A DNA stretch of 60,219 nucleotides from Streptomyces albidochromogenes (GCF_005981925.1 NZ_VBVX01000004.1:1-60219); one strand, 5' to 3'; positions 15,337 through 24,124 are shown, counted from the stretch's first letter. The notes: generated from the sequence alone by a model not told the origin. Numbers and translations: made by a program.

Positions 15337-17118
15337 TCAGCGCCCCGCATACTCCCGGAAGCCGCGTCCCGTCTTGCGGCCCAGGCATCCCGCGGCCACC
15401 AGGTGTTCGAGCAGCGGAGCCGGCGCCAGGCCCGGGTCGCGGAACTCGCGGTGCAGGACCTGCTCGATGGCGAGAGAGACGTCGAGCCCGACCACGTCGA
15501 GGAGCTCGAAGGGCCCCATCGGGTAGCCGCCGCCCAGCTTCATCGCGGCGTCGATGTCGTCCAGCGTCGCGTAGTGCTGCTCGACCATCTTGATCGCGTT
15601 GTTCAGGTACGGGAAGAGCAGCGCGTTCACGATGAATCCGGCGCGGTCGCCGCAGTCCACCGGGTGCTTGCGGATCTTGGCGCACACCTCGCGGACCGTC
15701 GCGTGCACGGCGTCCGAGGTCAGGACGGTACGGACGACCTCCACCAGCTTCATCGCGGGCGCCGGGTTGAAGAAGTGCATGCCGATCACGTCCTGCGGGC
15801 GCGAGGTCGCGCGGGCGCAGGCGACGACGGGCAGCGAGGACGTGGTCGTGGCGAGCACCGCGCCCGGCTTGCAGACCTTGTCGAGCCTCGCGAAGAGCTC
15901 CTGCTTGACCGTCAGGTCCTCGGCGACCGCCTCCACCGCCAGATCGACGTCGGAGAACGCGTCGAGCGAGCCGGCCGGAGTGACCCGGCCCAGCGTCTCC
16001 TCGCGCGCCTCGGCCGTCATCCGCCCCTTGTCGACGGAGCGGGCGAGGGACTTGGCGATCCGGGCCTTGGCCTTGTCCGCCTTCTCCTGGCTCCGGGCCG
16101 CGAGCACCACGTCGTACCCGGCCTTCGCGAACACCTCCGCGATGCCGGACGCCATCGTCCCGGACCCCGCGACGCCGACCGACCGCACCGGCCGGCCCGG
16201 GGTGGCCGTCGCCGACTCCAGCGGGGTGGAAGCGTCGCGCACCACCGTCTGGCTGCCGGGCGCCTCGTAGGTGTAGAAGCCCCGGCCCGACTTGCGGCCG
16301 CTCAGCCCCGCCTCGCTCAGCTGCTTGAGGATGGGCGCGGGGGCGTGCAGCCGGTCGTGCGACTCGGCGTACATGGCGTCCAGGACGGTGCGGGCCGTGT
16401 CGATGCCGATCAGGTCGAGCAGGGCCAGCGGGCCCATCGGCAGGCCGCAGCCCAGCCGCATCGCGGCGTCGATGTCCTCGCGGGAGGCGTACTTCGCCTC
16501 GTACATCGCGGCGGCCTGGTTCAGGTAGCCGAAGAGCAGGCCGTCGGCGACGAAACCGGGCCGGTCGCCGACCGCGACGGGCTCCTTGCCCAGATCGCGG
16601 GCGAGCGCGGTGACGGCCTCGACGGCCTGCGGCGCGGTGAGCACCGAGGACACGATCTCGACCAGCTTCATCGCGGGCGCCGGATTGAAGAAGTGCATGC
16701 CCAGCACCCGCTCGGGGTGCGCGGAGTCGGCGGCGAGGCGGGTCACGGACAGCGCGTTCGTGCCGGTCGCCAGGACCGCGGTGGGGCGCACGATGGCGTC
16801 GAGGGCGTGGAAGACCTGCTGCTTGGCCTCGTACGACTCGTGCACGACCTCGATCACCAGATCGGCTTCGGAGGCCGCCTGGAGATCGGAGAAGGTACGG
16901 AACCGGGCGAGGGCGTCGCGGCGCTCCTCGTCGGTGATCCGCCCGCGCTCCACCGCGCGGGCGGTGGATGCCTCCAGCGACGAGACGGCCAGCCGGGCGG
17001 CCTCCTCGCTGATGTCGATGCCGATGACTTCGCGGCCGGCGCGGGCCAGGACCTCGGCGATGCCGGTGCCCATGGTGCCGAGACCGACGACGGCGACGGT
17101 ACTGAGAGGGGTGTCCAT
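15337..17118 (-). CDS. hbdA: tandem-fused 3-hydroxybutyryl-CoA dehydrogenase
   Basis: A 593-aa protein made of two complete 3-hydroxyacyl-CoA dehydrogenases in a row. Each half has an NAD(P)-binding glycine loop (VGLGTMGTGIAEV near 12-24; AGSGTMASGIAEV near 310), the catalytic GMHFFNPAPAMKLVE segment and a C-terminal helical domain ending in GRKSGRGFY or GRKTGRGFREY. Single-copy enzymes are about 285 aa, so this is a gene duplication with fusion, and both copies look intact. Its likely role is to make 3-hydroxybutyryl-CoA from acetoacetyl-CoA, feeding Ccr. The ATG at 17118 follows CTGGAG. Confidence 0.92.
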   Translation of the reverse strand: MDTPLSTVAVVGLGTMGTGIAEVLARAGREVIGIDISEEAARLAVSSLEASTARAVERGRITDEERRDALARFRTFSDLQAASEADLVIEVVHESYEAKQQVFHALDAIVRPTAVLATGTNALSVTRLAADSAHPERVLGMHFFNPAPAMKLVEIVSSVLTAPQAVEAVTALARDLGKEPVAVGDRPGFVADGLLFGYLNQAAAMYEAKYASREDIDAAMRLGCGLPMGPLALLDLIGIDTARTVLDAMYAESHDRLHAPAPILKQLSEAGLSGRKSGRGFYTYEAPGSQTVVRDASTPLESATATPGRPVRSVGVAGSGTMASGIAEVFAKAGYDVVLAARSQEKADKAKARIAKSLARSVDKGRMTAEAREETLGRVTPAGSLDAFSDVDLAVEAVAEDLTVKQELFARLDKVCKPGAVLATTTSSLPVVACARATSRPQDVIGMHFFNPAPAMKLVEVVRTVLTSDAVHATVREVCAKIRKHPVDCGDRAGFIVNALLFPYLNNAIKMVEQHYATLDDIDAAMKLGGGYPMGPFELLDVVGLDVSLAIEQVLHREFRDPGLAPAPLLEHLVAAGCLGRKTGRGFREYAGR

Positions 17119-17464
17119 CACGGGACTCCAGAGAATGAGTGACGACTGAGGGCACACGCACCGCGCCGGAGGTACGCCAAGGGGCGCACGGCGAAAGGAG
17201 GTTGCGTGCGGAAGGGCTGATCCGAGGGACTGCGCGCTGCGCAGGGCGGGTCGAGCTGCGGGGCCGACGGACTCTGTCCCGGAGTCACGTCGCGGAAGAA
17301 CACCGAACCGACAGAACACTCGGGCGGCTGCGTCACCAGGCCGCCATGAGGTGATCATTCAGCGGGGGGTGGCCCGCTCACTTGAGAGTAACCGGCGAGT
17401 AACGAGCGCGCCAGACCTGGCGGGATGTGATCTGGGACGCCTGTGCGCTGCATACGCTTGCGCC
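17119..17464. other. 346-bp divergent intergenic region, hbdA / HEAT gene
   Basis: No convincing gene. It holds a palindrome CTGCGC-GCT-GCGCAG (17230-17244), a 7-nt direct repeat GAGTAAC at 17386 and 17397 (one helical turn apart) and, at its end, a leaderless-type -10 box for the HEAT gene. The palindrome may serve hbdA. Confidence 0.4.
17453..17458 (+). promoter_or_regulatory. -10 box of a leaderless transcript (HEAT gene)
   Basis: TACGCT matches TANNNT and ends six bases before the ATG at 17465, so transcription should begin at the start codon. No ribosome binding site is present. Confidence 0.55.
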
Positions 17465-18043
17465 ATGGACGAGGAGCTGCGGTCGCTCGCCGACCGGGTA
17501 CGGGGTGAGGCGCGGTCCGGGCCGGGTGGTGCAGCGGCGTACGAGCGGCTGCTCGCCACCGAGGACCCCGACGAACTGGCGGGCGTGCTCACGGAGACGC
17601 AGCGCCCTCTGTGGGCCCGCGAGATAGCCGCCTTCCGCCTCGGTTGCTCCGGCGACCGGCGGGCGTTCGAGACCCTGGTGCTGCTCCTCAACCACCGCGA
17701 CCCCGACCGGTGCGTCACCGCCGCGTACGCGCTGGCGCGCCTGGGCGACCCGCGCACCGCGCGCGCGGCGGCCGCGCTCGCCACGAACGCGCTGCGCACG
17801 GCGTACGCGCTGACGCCGGTGCGGCTGCTCACCGAACTCCGGGCGCCCGAGACCGTACCGGCGCTGATCACCACCCTGCGGGGGTTGCTCGCCCCGGCCA
17901 ACCCCCACTGGCGGGTGGCGCTGGCCTGCGTCGAGGGCCTGGGGCAGCTGCGCGACGCACGGGCGCGGCCGGTGCTGGAGGCGGCGCTGGGTCACCCCAG
18001 ACTGGGCGCCGCCGCGTCCGCCGCGCTCAGCCGCCTCGCGTAA
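17465..18043 (+). CDS. HEAT-repeat protein
   Basis: A 192-aa soluble, Ala/Leu/Arg-rich protein built of short helical repeats. At least four HEAT-like units can be seen (for example DRRAFETLVLLLNHRD, VTAAYALARLGDPRTARAA, ETVPALITTLRGLL, ACVEGLGQLRDARARPVLEAAL). Such proteins usually serve as protein-interaction scaffolds; no catalytic residues are apparent. The ATG at 17465 appears leaderless. Its last 52 bases overlap the convergent GNAT gene. Function unknown. Confidence 0.82.
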   Translation: MDEELRSLADRVRGEARSGPGGAAAYERLLATEDPDELAGVLTETQRPLWAREIAAFRLGCSGDRRAFETLVLLLNHRDPDRCVTAAYALARLGDPRTARAAAALATNALRTAYALTPVRLLTELRAPETVPALITTLRGLLAPANPHWRVALACVEGLGQLRDARARPVLEAALGHPRLGAAASAALSRLA

Positions 18044-18552
18044 CGCGTCTCGGGGACGGCGGTGCCGAGCACGTCGAACGGGGCCTCGGCGCCGTCCGGG
18101 ACGAAGCCGGCCCTCTCGTAGAAGCGGCGGGCGCGGGCGTTGCGGGTGAGGACCCACAGCAGCATCCGCGGGTGGCCGTCGGCGGCGGCGCGGGCCAGCA
18201 GCCCGGCGGTCAGCGCGCGGCCCGCGCCGGTGCCGTGGTGTTCGGGCAGTACGTACAGGGCGTACAGCTCGGCGTCCCCGGTCGGCCGGCCCGCCTCGTC
18301 GCGGTACGGGCCGCAGCAGCCCCAGCCCACGATCTCGCCGGCCCGCTCGGCGACCAGGTGGTGCGTCGTGCCGTCGTCCCCGGCGAGGTGGGCGCGGCGC
18401 CGGGCGGCGTCCTCCTGGACGCTCATCGCGTCGAGGTACGCCTGGGGCATCATCCCGGCGTACGCCGTCCGCCACCCCCGCACCCGCACCCGGGCCACGT
18501 TCTCGCAGTCGTCGAGGCCCATGTGCCGTATCCGCAGCTCGGCGGCGCTCAC
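17992..18552 (-). CDS. GNAT-family N-acetyltransferase
   Basis: A 186-aa acetyltransferase with the GNAT acetyl-CoA loop (VLPEHHGTGAGRALTAGLL) near 100-118 and the following LWVLTRNARARRFYERAGF helix-strand. The substrate is unknown. The GTG at 18552 follows GGGAG and shares a GTGA with the stop of the upstream SRPBCC gene, so the two are probably an operon. The C-terminal codons overlap the convergent HEAT gene by 52 bp. Confidence 0.87.
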   Translation of the reverse strand: MSAAELRIRHMGLDDCENVARVRVRGWRTAYAGMMPQAYLDAMSVQEDAARRRAHLAGDDGTTHHLVAERAGEIVGWGCCGPYRDEAGRPTGDAELYALYVLPEHHGTGAGRALTAGLLARAAADGHPRMLLWVLTRNARARRFYERAGFVPDGAEAPFDVLGTAVPETRYARRLSAADAAAPSLG

Positions 18553-19061
18553 GCGGCCGCGCTCCCGCCGGGCGTGAGGCGGCGGAGCAGCCGGACGTAC
18601 CGGCTCCAGCGGGCCGGGCGGGAGACGGCGCCCGTCAGCGCGGACTCGGCGCGGTCGAGGCTGTCCTCCAGGACCGCGTCGTGGAAGGCCCGGTAGGCGA
18701 GCGGCCAGCTGAGCAGGGCGGGGCCGCTCACCTTCATGGCGAGCGTGTGGCGCAGGACCGCCTGCCCCTCGCCCGCCGCGTGGACCGTGTACTCGTGGAA
18801 GCCGCCGAAACCGCGCGGCCCGCTGAACGCGAACCGGACCCACTCCCGGGGGACGTACGCCTCCACCGTGTACCGCACCGGTCCGTGGCCGCCCGAAGAG
18901 CCGGGCGCGAGCCCGTTGTCCAGCTCCATGGGCGGCCAGTGCTCACCGGGCCACAGCAGGTCGCCGGGGGTCGCGAGCGTGTCGAGGAGCGCGCCGGCCT
19001 CGCCGGCGGTGACGGGCAGGAGGCGCTCGTGGACGTTGAAGGCCGACATCGACGCTGGCAT
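18549..19061 (-). CDS. SRPBCC-family protein
   Basis: A 170-aa helix-grip (START/SRPBCC) protein: a strand-rich middle (YTVEAYVPREWVRFAF, FHEYTVHAAGEGQAVLRHTL) and a long C-terminal helix (AYRAFHDAVLEDSLDRAESAL). The family binds hydrophobic ligands; no ligand can be named. The ATG at 19061 has GGGAG five bases upstream. It is divergent from a TetR gene across 63 bp carrying two inverted repeats, so repression by that TetR protein is inferred. Confidence 0.8.
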   Translation of the reverse strand: MPASMSAFNVHERLLPVTAGEAGALLDTLATPGDLLWPGEHWPPMELDNGLAPGSSGGHGPVRYTVEAYVPREWVRFAFSGPRGFGGFHEYTVHAAGEGQAVLRHTLAMKVSGPALLSWPLAYRAFHDAVLEDSLDRAESALTGAVSRPARWSRYVRLLRRLTPGGSAAA

Positions 19062-19084
19062 GGGAGCTCCCGGAATCCGTTTTG

Positions 19085-19120
19085 GAGAGGTCTCTCTATT
19101 TAATTGGAGGGTACTCTCCA
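19085..19120. promoter_or_regulatory. two operator candidates with embedded -10 box of tetR
   Basis: GAGAG-GT-CTCTC (19085-19096) and the near-palindrome TGGAGGGTACTCTCCA (19105-19120) lie in the divergent gap. The second contains TACTCT (19112-19117), a -10 box seven bases before the TetR ATG, so binding would block both genes. Confidence 0.55.
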
Positions 19121-19124
19121 GAAC

Positions 19125-19712
19125 ATGGCGAGGCCACCCCGTTACGACACCTCACTGCTCCTCGACGCCGCCGTGCGCCTCGCGGCGGAGGGCGGCCCGG
19201 CCGCCGTCACCATGGCGGCGGTCGCCAAGGCGGTCGGCGCCCCGAGCGGCTCCGTCTACCACCGCTTCCCGTCCCGGTCGGCGCTGATGGCCGAGGTCTG
19301 GCTCCGTACCGTCGAGAGATTCCAGGAGGGGTACGTCGCCGTCCTGACCGCGTCCGGTGACCCGGGGCAGGCCGCCGTCGCCGCCTCGCGGCACGTGGTG
19401 GCCTGGAGCCGTACGCACCGGGAGGAGACCGCGCTGCTGCTGCACGGCCCCGAGGCGTTCGGCAGGGGCGCCTGGTCGCCGGAGCAGGCCGAACGCGCCG
19501 ACGCCGGCAATCGCCGGCTCTTCGGCCGGATCGCCGCCCTCGCGGCCGAGCTGGGCGCCCGCCACCCCGCGCAGACCGAGCGCGTCGCCCTCGCCCTCGT
19601 CGACCTGCCGCTCGCGCTCGTACGCCGTCATGTGCGGGGCGGCGGCCTCCTCCCCGCACACGCGGAACAACTCGCGGCGGACAGCACCGCCCTGCTGCTG
19701 TCCGATCTCTGA
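19125..19712 (+). CDS. TetR/AcrR-family regulator
   Basis: A 195-aa repressor candidate. The N-terminal helix-turn-helix (LDAAVRLAAEGGPAAVTMAAVAKAVGAPSGSVYHRFPSR in two parts, residues about 10-50) is canonical. The C-terminal domain is Ala-rich and helical with no assigned ligand. The ATG at 19125 is preferred over a TTG at 19104, which lies within the operator palindrome. The message appears leaderless. Autoregulation and control of the divergent SRPBCC-GNAT pair are inferred from the operators. Confidence 0.88.
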   Translation: MARPPRYDTSLLLDAAVRLAAEGGPAAVTMAAVAKAVGAPSGSVYHRFPSRSALMAEVWLRTVERFQEGYVAVLTASGDPGQAAVAASRHVVAWSRTHREETALLLHGPEAFGRGAWSPEQAERADAGNRRLFGRIAALAAELGARHPAQTERVALALVDLPLALVRRHVRGGGLLPAHAEQLAADSTALLLSDL

Positions 19713-19722
19713 GCCGCGCGCG

Positions 19723-19752
19723 GGGGCGCGTCCGGTACGTCCGCCGCGCCCC
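19723..19752. terminator. terminator-like hairpin between convergent genes
   Basis: GGGGCGCG (19723-19730) pairs with CGCGCCCC (19745-19752) over a 14-nt loop. It lies between the tetR stop and the end of the peptidase gene and could serve both. Confidence 0.6.
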
Positions 19753-19772
19753 GTGTCGCGGGCCCCGACGCC

Positions 19773-21362
19773 TCAGCCCCGGTAGCCCAGCAGCCCGTGC
19801 AGGGTGCTGCCCCGCGTCGGGGCCGCCGCCCGCTCCGGCGGCAGCGGCTTCGGATCGGGCAGCGCGTCGCAGACCGCGTCCGCTTCGCCGAGGCCGGAGC
19901 CGCGCGGCACCTCGCCGGTCGCGAGATAGTCCGCCAAGTGCCGGTCCAGGCACGCGTTTCCGCTCAGCGTGATGCCGTGGTTGCCGCCGCCGCTCTCGAC
20001 CACCAGCGCCGAGCCGGACAGCATCCGGTGCAGCGCGGCCCCGCCGGCGTACGGCGTGGCGGCGTCCTCCGTCGCCTGGAACAGCAGCGCCGGCGGCAGT
20101 TCGCCGTTCGTGACGTCCGGCGGGTCGAGCCGCCCGGTGGGCCAGAAGGCGCACGGCGCGTTGTACCAGGCGTTGTTCCAGGTGGAGAAGGGGGCCTTCT
20201 CGTGCACGTCCCAGTTGTCCTCGTGCCAGGTGCCCCAGTCGCGCGGCCACGACGCGTCCCGGCACTGCACCGCCGTGTAGACGCTGTAGCTGTTGTCGTC
20301 GGAGGCGTCGTTCGCGCCGAAGTTCTTGTACGCCGCCACCAGCGGGGCCGGGTCCTTGTCGTTCACGTACGACGCGAACGCCTCGGCGAGGTGCGGCCAG
20401 TAGCCGTTGAAGTACCCCCCGGGCAGGTACGTGTCCTCCAGCTCGGCCGGGCCCACCTTCCCGCCCCCCGGGCTCCGGCGCAGCGCCTCGCGCATCCGGT
20501 ACCACGCGGCTTCGACCGCTGCCGGGTCGCCGCCGAGCCCGTAGACCGCGTCGTGCCGGGCCACCCACGCGGCGAAGGCCTTGTGGCGGGCGTCGAACGC
20601 GTGGTCCTGCGCGATATTGTTGTCGTACCAGACGCCCGTCGGGTCGACGACGCTGTCGAGCGCGAGGCGCCGTACCCGCTGCGGGAAGAGCCGGGCGTAC
20701 ACCGCGCCGAGGTACGTGCCGTACGAGTAGCCGAAGTAGTTGATCCGCTGCGCCCCGAGCGCCCGGCGCACGACGTCCAGGTCCTTGGCCGCGCTCACGG
20801 TGTCGATGTACGGCAGCACGTCGCCGTACCTCTCGCCGCACGCCTCGGCGAACGCCCGCGCCCGCCCCACGCCGTCCCGCTCCTCCCGCGGTCCGCCCGG
20901 CACCGAATCGGGCCGCACGGCCGAGAAGTGCCCGGGCCGGCAGTCGAGGGCCGGCTCGCTCGCGCCCACACCGCGCGGGTCGAAGCCGATGACGTCGTAC
21001 TGCGCCGCCACCTTCTTCGGCAGCGAACCGGCGACGAACCCCGCCAGGGACCGGCCGCTGCCGCCCGGGCCGCCCGGGTTCACGAGCAGCGGTCCCTGGA
21101 ACTCCCGCGCGGTGTGCCGGACGCGCGACAGGGCCAGGGTGATCTTCCGGCCGTGCGGTTCGGCGTGGTCCAGGGGGACCTCGACCGAGGCGCACTGGAG
21201 CTGCGGATAGCTCTTGGTGCCGCACGCGGTCCAGGTGAGCGTGGTGCGCGCGGCGGGGCCGGCCGCTGACGCCGTGTCGGCCGAGACCGCCGGCGGTACG
21301 GCCGTGACCAGCCCGGCCACCGTCGTCCCGACGGCGAACAGCACTCCTGCGCGTTTCTTCAC
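19773..21362 (-). CDS. secreted S33 alpha/beta-hydrolase, tripeptidyl aminopeptidase-like
   Basis: A 529-aa exported serine peptidase. Residues 1-35 form a signal peptide (basic start, hydrophobic core, Ala-rich cleavage region). The oxyanion segment VNPGGPGGSG (94-103) and the nucleophile elbow GYSYG (Ser213) match Streptomyces Tap/SlpD-type enzymes. Asp433 (ATEDAATP) and His462 (GGGNHG) complete the triad. Such enzymes remove N-terminal tripeptides from extracellular substrates. The GTG at 21362 follows GGAGG and sits at the proper distance. Confidence 0.9.
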   Translation of the reverse strand: MKKRAGVLFAVGTTVAGLVTAVPPAVSADTASAAGPAARTTLTWTACGTKSYPQLQCASVEVPLDHAEPHGRKITLALSRVRHTAREFQGPLLVNPGGPGGSGRSLAGFVAGSLPKKVAAQYDVIGFDPRGVGASEPALDCRPGHFSAVRPDSVPGGPREERDGVGRARAFAEACGERYGDVLPYIDTVSAAKDLDVVRRALGAQRINYFGYSYGTYLGAVYARLFPQRVRRLALDSVVDPTGVWYDNNIAQDHAFDARHKAFAAWVARHDAVYGLGGDPAAVEAAWYRMREALRRSPGGGKVGPAELEDTYLPGGYFNGYWPHLAEAFASYVNDKDPAPLVAAYKNFGANDASDDNSYSVYTAVQCRDASWPRDWGTWHEDNWDVHEKAPFSTWNNAWYNAPCAFWPTGRLDPPDVTNGELPPALLFQATEDAATPYAGGAALHRMLSGSALVVESGGGNHGITLSGNACLDRHLADYLATGEVPRGSGLGEADAVCDALPDPKPLPPERAAAPTRGSTLHGLLGYRG

Positions 21363-21458
21363 TGAGCCTCCCGTGCTGGGGAACGCGGCTGTGAGGGACA
21401 CAGCCCCCGTCGCATCGTGCCGGAAAGTCAGGTGAAGTATGTGCTTATTAACACTTTT

Positions 21459-21485
21459 GTCTGTCGTGGCGTCTGTCGTGGCGTC
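21459..21485. repeat. short tandem repeat, 12-bp unit, 2.25 copies
   Basis: The unit GTCTGTCGTGGC occurs twice in a row, followed by GTC, and runs into the stop codon of the radical SAM gene. It adjoins an unusually AT-rich stretch (21434-21460). Confidence 0.8.
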
Positions 21486-22512
21486 AGAGCAGGGTGAGCT
21501 GCGTGGGGCCAGGAGTCTCGGGTTCGGCGGGCACCGGAACACGCCGGCGTACGCCGGGCCCGGACGGGCCTATGCCGAACTCGGTGGCGAGCTCGTGCAC
21601 CTGACGGGTGATCCGCCGCTGGTACCACTTGGGCGCGTACGCCCCTTCGGCGTACAGCCGCTCGTACCGCCGCACGAGGTGGGGGTGGTGCTCGGCGAGC
21701 CACGCCATGAACCACTCGCGCGCGCCCGGCCGCAGATGCAGGACGAGCGGGGTGACCGAGGTCGCGCCCGAGAGGGCGATCGCCCGGACCGTGGCCCGCA
21801 GCTGGTCGGGCGAGTCCCCGAGGAAGGGGACGACCGGGGCCATCAGGACGCCGCAGCCGATGCCGTGGTCCGTGAGGGTGCGTACGACGTCGAGGCGGCG
21901 CTCGGGGGAGGGCGTGCCCGGCTCGACCGTGCGCCACAGCTCCTGGTCGGTGAAGCCGACGGAGACGGAGATGCCGACATCGGTGACCTCGGCGGCCTGC
22001 ACCAGCAGGTCGAGGTCGCGCAGGATCAGCGTCCCCTTGGTCAGGATCGAGAAAGGGTTCGCGTGGTCGCGCAGAGCGGCGATGACGCCGGGCATCAGGC
22101 GGTAGCGGCCCTCGGCCCGCTGGTAGCAGTCGACGTTCGTGCCCATGGCGATGTGCGCGCCCTGCCAGCGGGACGAGGCGAGCTGGCCGCGCAGCAGCTC
22201 CGGCGCGTTGATCTTGACGATGATCTGGGAGTCGAAGTCCAGGCCGGTGTCGAGGTCCAGGTACGTGTGGGTCTTGCGGGCGAAGCAGTAGACGCACGCG
22301 TGCGTGCAGCCCCGGTAGGGATTGACCGTCCACTCGAACGGCATCCGGGAGGCGCCCGGCACCCGGTTCAGGATCGAGCGGGCCCGCACCTCGTGAAAGG
22401 TGATCCCCCGGAACTCGGGGGTGTCGAAGGTGCGGGTGGTCACCGCGTCCGTTCCGAAGAGCGCGGCCTCCCCGGTGGTGGCGGGGTTTTCGGCCAGATT
22501 GTTCCAGCGCAT
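21484..22512 (-). CDS. Rv2578c-family radical SAM protein
   Basis: A 342-aa radical S-adenosylmethionine protein. The [4Fe-4S] motif C-x3-C-x2-C is CTHACVYC near residues 69-76, preceded by the family's NPYRG segment and followed by KINAPELLR and ILTKGTLILRD. The length and SplB-like arrangement match the Rv2578c family. The reaction is unknown; relation to spore photoproduct lyase is distant. The ATG at 22512 has a GAGGAGG ribosome binding site. The gene reads toward the secreted peptidase but is separated from it by 121 bp. Confidence 0.88.
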   Translation of the reverse strand: MRWNNLAENPATTGEAALFGTDAVTTRTFDTPEFRGITFHEVRARSILNRVPGASRMPFEWTVNPYRGCTHACVYCFARKTHTYLDLDTGLDFDSQIIVKINAPELLRGQLASSRWQGAHIAMGTNVDCYQRAEGRYRLMPGVIAALRDHANPFSILTKGTLILRDLDLLVQAAEVTDVGISVSVGFTDQELWRTVEPGTPSPERRLDVVRTLTDHGIGCGVLMAPVVPFLGDSPDQLRATVRAIALSGATSVTPLVLHLRPGAREWFMAWLAEHHPHLVRRYERLYAEGAYAPKWYQRRITRQVHELATEFGIGPSGPGVRRRVPVPAEPETPGPTQLTLL

Positions 22513-22649
22513 GTGCGCCTCCTCGGTAGCACTGACCACAGAATAGAACACATGTTCCCTTCCGTCGCGCAACCCCGATTTTGGGCGGCCGCGTGGGAGG
22601 TGGTTGGGTAAGCCGCACCCTTGAAAACCCAAGTGCTGGAGGAACAGGC

Positions 22650-23093
22650 ATGGCGCAGGTCGAGGCCACCGCGGAGCGGATCATCGCGGCGGATGCGGAG
22701 ACGGTGTTCGACACGCTGGCCGACTACAGCGGCGCGCGCGAGAAGCTCCTGCCCGAGCACTTCTCCGCGTACGAGGTGCGCGAGGGCGGCGACGGCGAGG
22801 GCACCCTCGTCCACTGGAAGCTCCAGGCCACCAGCAAGCGCGTCCGTGACTGCCTGCTGGAGGTGACCGAGCCGACCGACGGGCAGCTCGTCGAGAAGGA
22901 CCGCAACTCGTCCATGGTCACCACCTGGACCGTCACCCCGGCCGGCGAGGGCAGGTCCAGGGCCGTCGTCACCACGGTGTGGAACGGCGCCGGCGGCATC
23001 GGCGGCTTCTTCGAGAAGACCTTCGCGCCCAAGGGCCTCGGCCGGATCTACGACGCCCTGCTCGCCAATCTCGCCGCCCACGTGGAGAAGTAG
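22650..23093 (+). CDS. SRPBCC-family (polyketide cyclase/dehydrase-like) protein
   Basis: A 147-aa single-domain helix-grip protein: an N-terminal strand (VEATAERIIAADAETVFDTL), a central sheet (GTLVHWKLQATSKRVRD, NSSMVTTWTVTPAGEGRSRAVVTTVW) and a C-terminal helix (KGLGRIYDALLANLAAHV). It is likely a small hydrophobic-ligand binder; no enzyme activity can be assigned. The ATG at 22650 follows GGAGG. It is divergent from the radical SAM gene with 137 bp between. Confidence 0.85.
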   Translation: MAQVEATAERIIAADAETVFDTLADYSGAREKLLPEHFSAYEVREGGDGEGTLVHWKLQATSKRVRDCLLEVTEPTDGQLVEKDRNSSMVTTWTVTPAGEGRSRAVVTTVWNGAGGIGGFFEKTFAPKGLGRIYDALLANLAAHVEK

Positions 23094-23392
23094 CCCCTCA
23101 CCGGTTCGGGTGGTCTTGCCGGCGCGCCGGTGGTGCGCCGCAGGCGCTCCCACCGGCGGTCGAGCCGCCCGCGTACGCCTGCCGCCCCGCTTGCTGCCCC
23201 GGCGCACCGGACGCGATCTTCAACTCGGCCACGCGGACCGAACCTTCGGGGCCCCGGCGGGCGTGGGCCGTTCGGAGTGCCGCCGGAGGTTCCCGGGCCG
23301 CACGGGCGCGCTGAGCGCGGCGGCGGCCGGTGCCGGGTCCTACGCTGGGCCCGGCCCCGGTGCGGGGCGCCGGTGGACCCCAGGGAGCGACG
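23094..23392. other. 299-bp intergenic region with terminator-like hairpin
   Basis: No supported gene. GCCGGTGG (23126-23133) can pair with CCACCGGC (23150-23157) after the SRPBCC gene, next to a 12-bp palindrome CCGGCGCGCCGG (23119-23130). A TACGCT at 23341-23346 may be the -10 of the methyltransferase gene. Confidence 0.45.
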
Positions 23393-24124
23393 ATGCCGGA
23401 GCAGGGCCCGGAGGCGGCCGACGCGCAGCGCGAGCACTGGCAGCGGACGTACGCCGGGCATCCGGGGATGTACGGCGAGGCTCCCTCGGCCGCCGCCGTC
23501 CACGCCGCCGCCGTGTTCTGCGTGGCGGGCGCCAGTGACGTACTGGAACTGGGGACGGGCCACGGGCGCGATGCCCTGTACTTCGCCGGCTGCGGCTTCA
23601 CCGTGCGCGCCACGGACTACAGCCCCGCGGGGCTGGAACAACTGACCACACAGGCCAAGGAGTTGGGCCTCGACCCGGCGGTGAGCGCCACCGTCCACGA
23701 CGTACGGCGCCCGCTGCCGCTGCCGGACCGGTCGGTGGACGCGGTGTTCGCCCACATGCTGATGTGCATGGCGCTGTCGACGCCGGAGATCCACCGGCTG
23801 ACGGACGAGGTACGACGGGTCCTGCGGCCCGGCGGCACGTTCGTCTACACCGTGCGGCACACCGGCGACGCCCACTACGGGGCGGGCACCGCACACGGTG
23901 ACGACATCTTCGAGCACGGCGGGTTCGCGGTCCACTTCTTCGACCGAGCGCTGGTCGACGCGCTGGCCCAGGGCTGGGACCTGCGCGAGGTCCACGCCTT
24001 CGAGGAGGGTGACCTGCCGCGCCGCCTCTGGCGGATCACGCAGACGCTGCCGGGCGGCCCGGCCCCGGCGCGGGAGGACGGCGAGCGGTGCGGCGACGGA
24101 CCGCCGCCGCGCCGGGACACGTGA
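23393..24124 (+). CDS. class I SAM-dependent methyltransferase
   Basis: A 243-aa methyltransferase. The SAM-binding glycine motif is LELGTGHGRDALYFA near residues 51-65, the acidic ribose-binding residue follows in RATDYSP, and the later VRRVLRPGGTFVYTVRH is typical. The substrate is unknown. The C-terminal 20 residues are a disordered, charged tail. The ATG at 23393 has a weak CAGGGA ribosome binding site. It stands alone, 79 bp before the peptidase operon. Confidence 0.87.
   Translation: MPEQGPEAADAQREHWQRTYAGHPGMYGEAPSAAAVHAAAVFCVAGASDVLELGTGHGRDALYFAGCGFTVRATDYSPAGLEQLTTQAKELGLDPAVSATVHDVRRPLPLPDRSVDAVFAHMLMCMALSTPEIHRLTDEVRRVLRPGGTFVYTVRHTGDAHYGAGTAHGDDIFEHGGFAVHFFDRALVDALAQGWDLREVHAFEEGDLPRRLWRITQTLPGGPAPAREDGERCGDGPPPRRDT

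Noticed and set aside
19104-19124. TTG start for the TetR gene at 19104
   Set aside because: It falls in the operator palindrome and upstream of the -10-based transcription start; ATG 19125 fits better.
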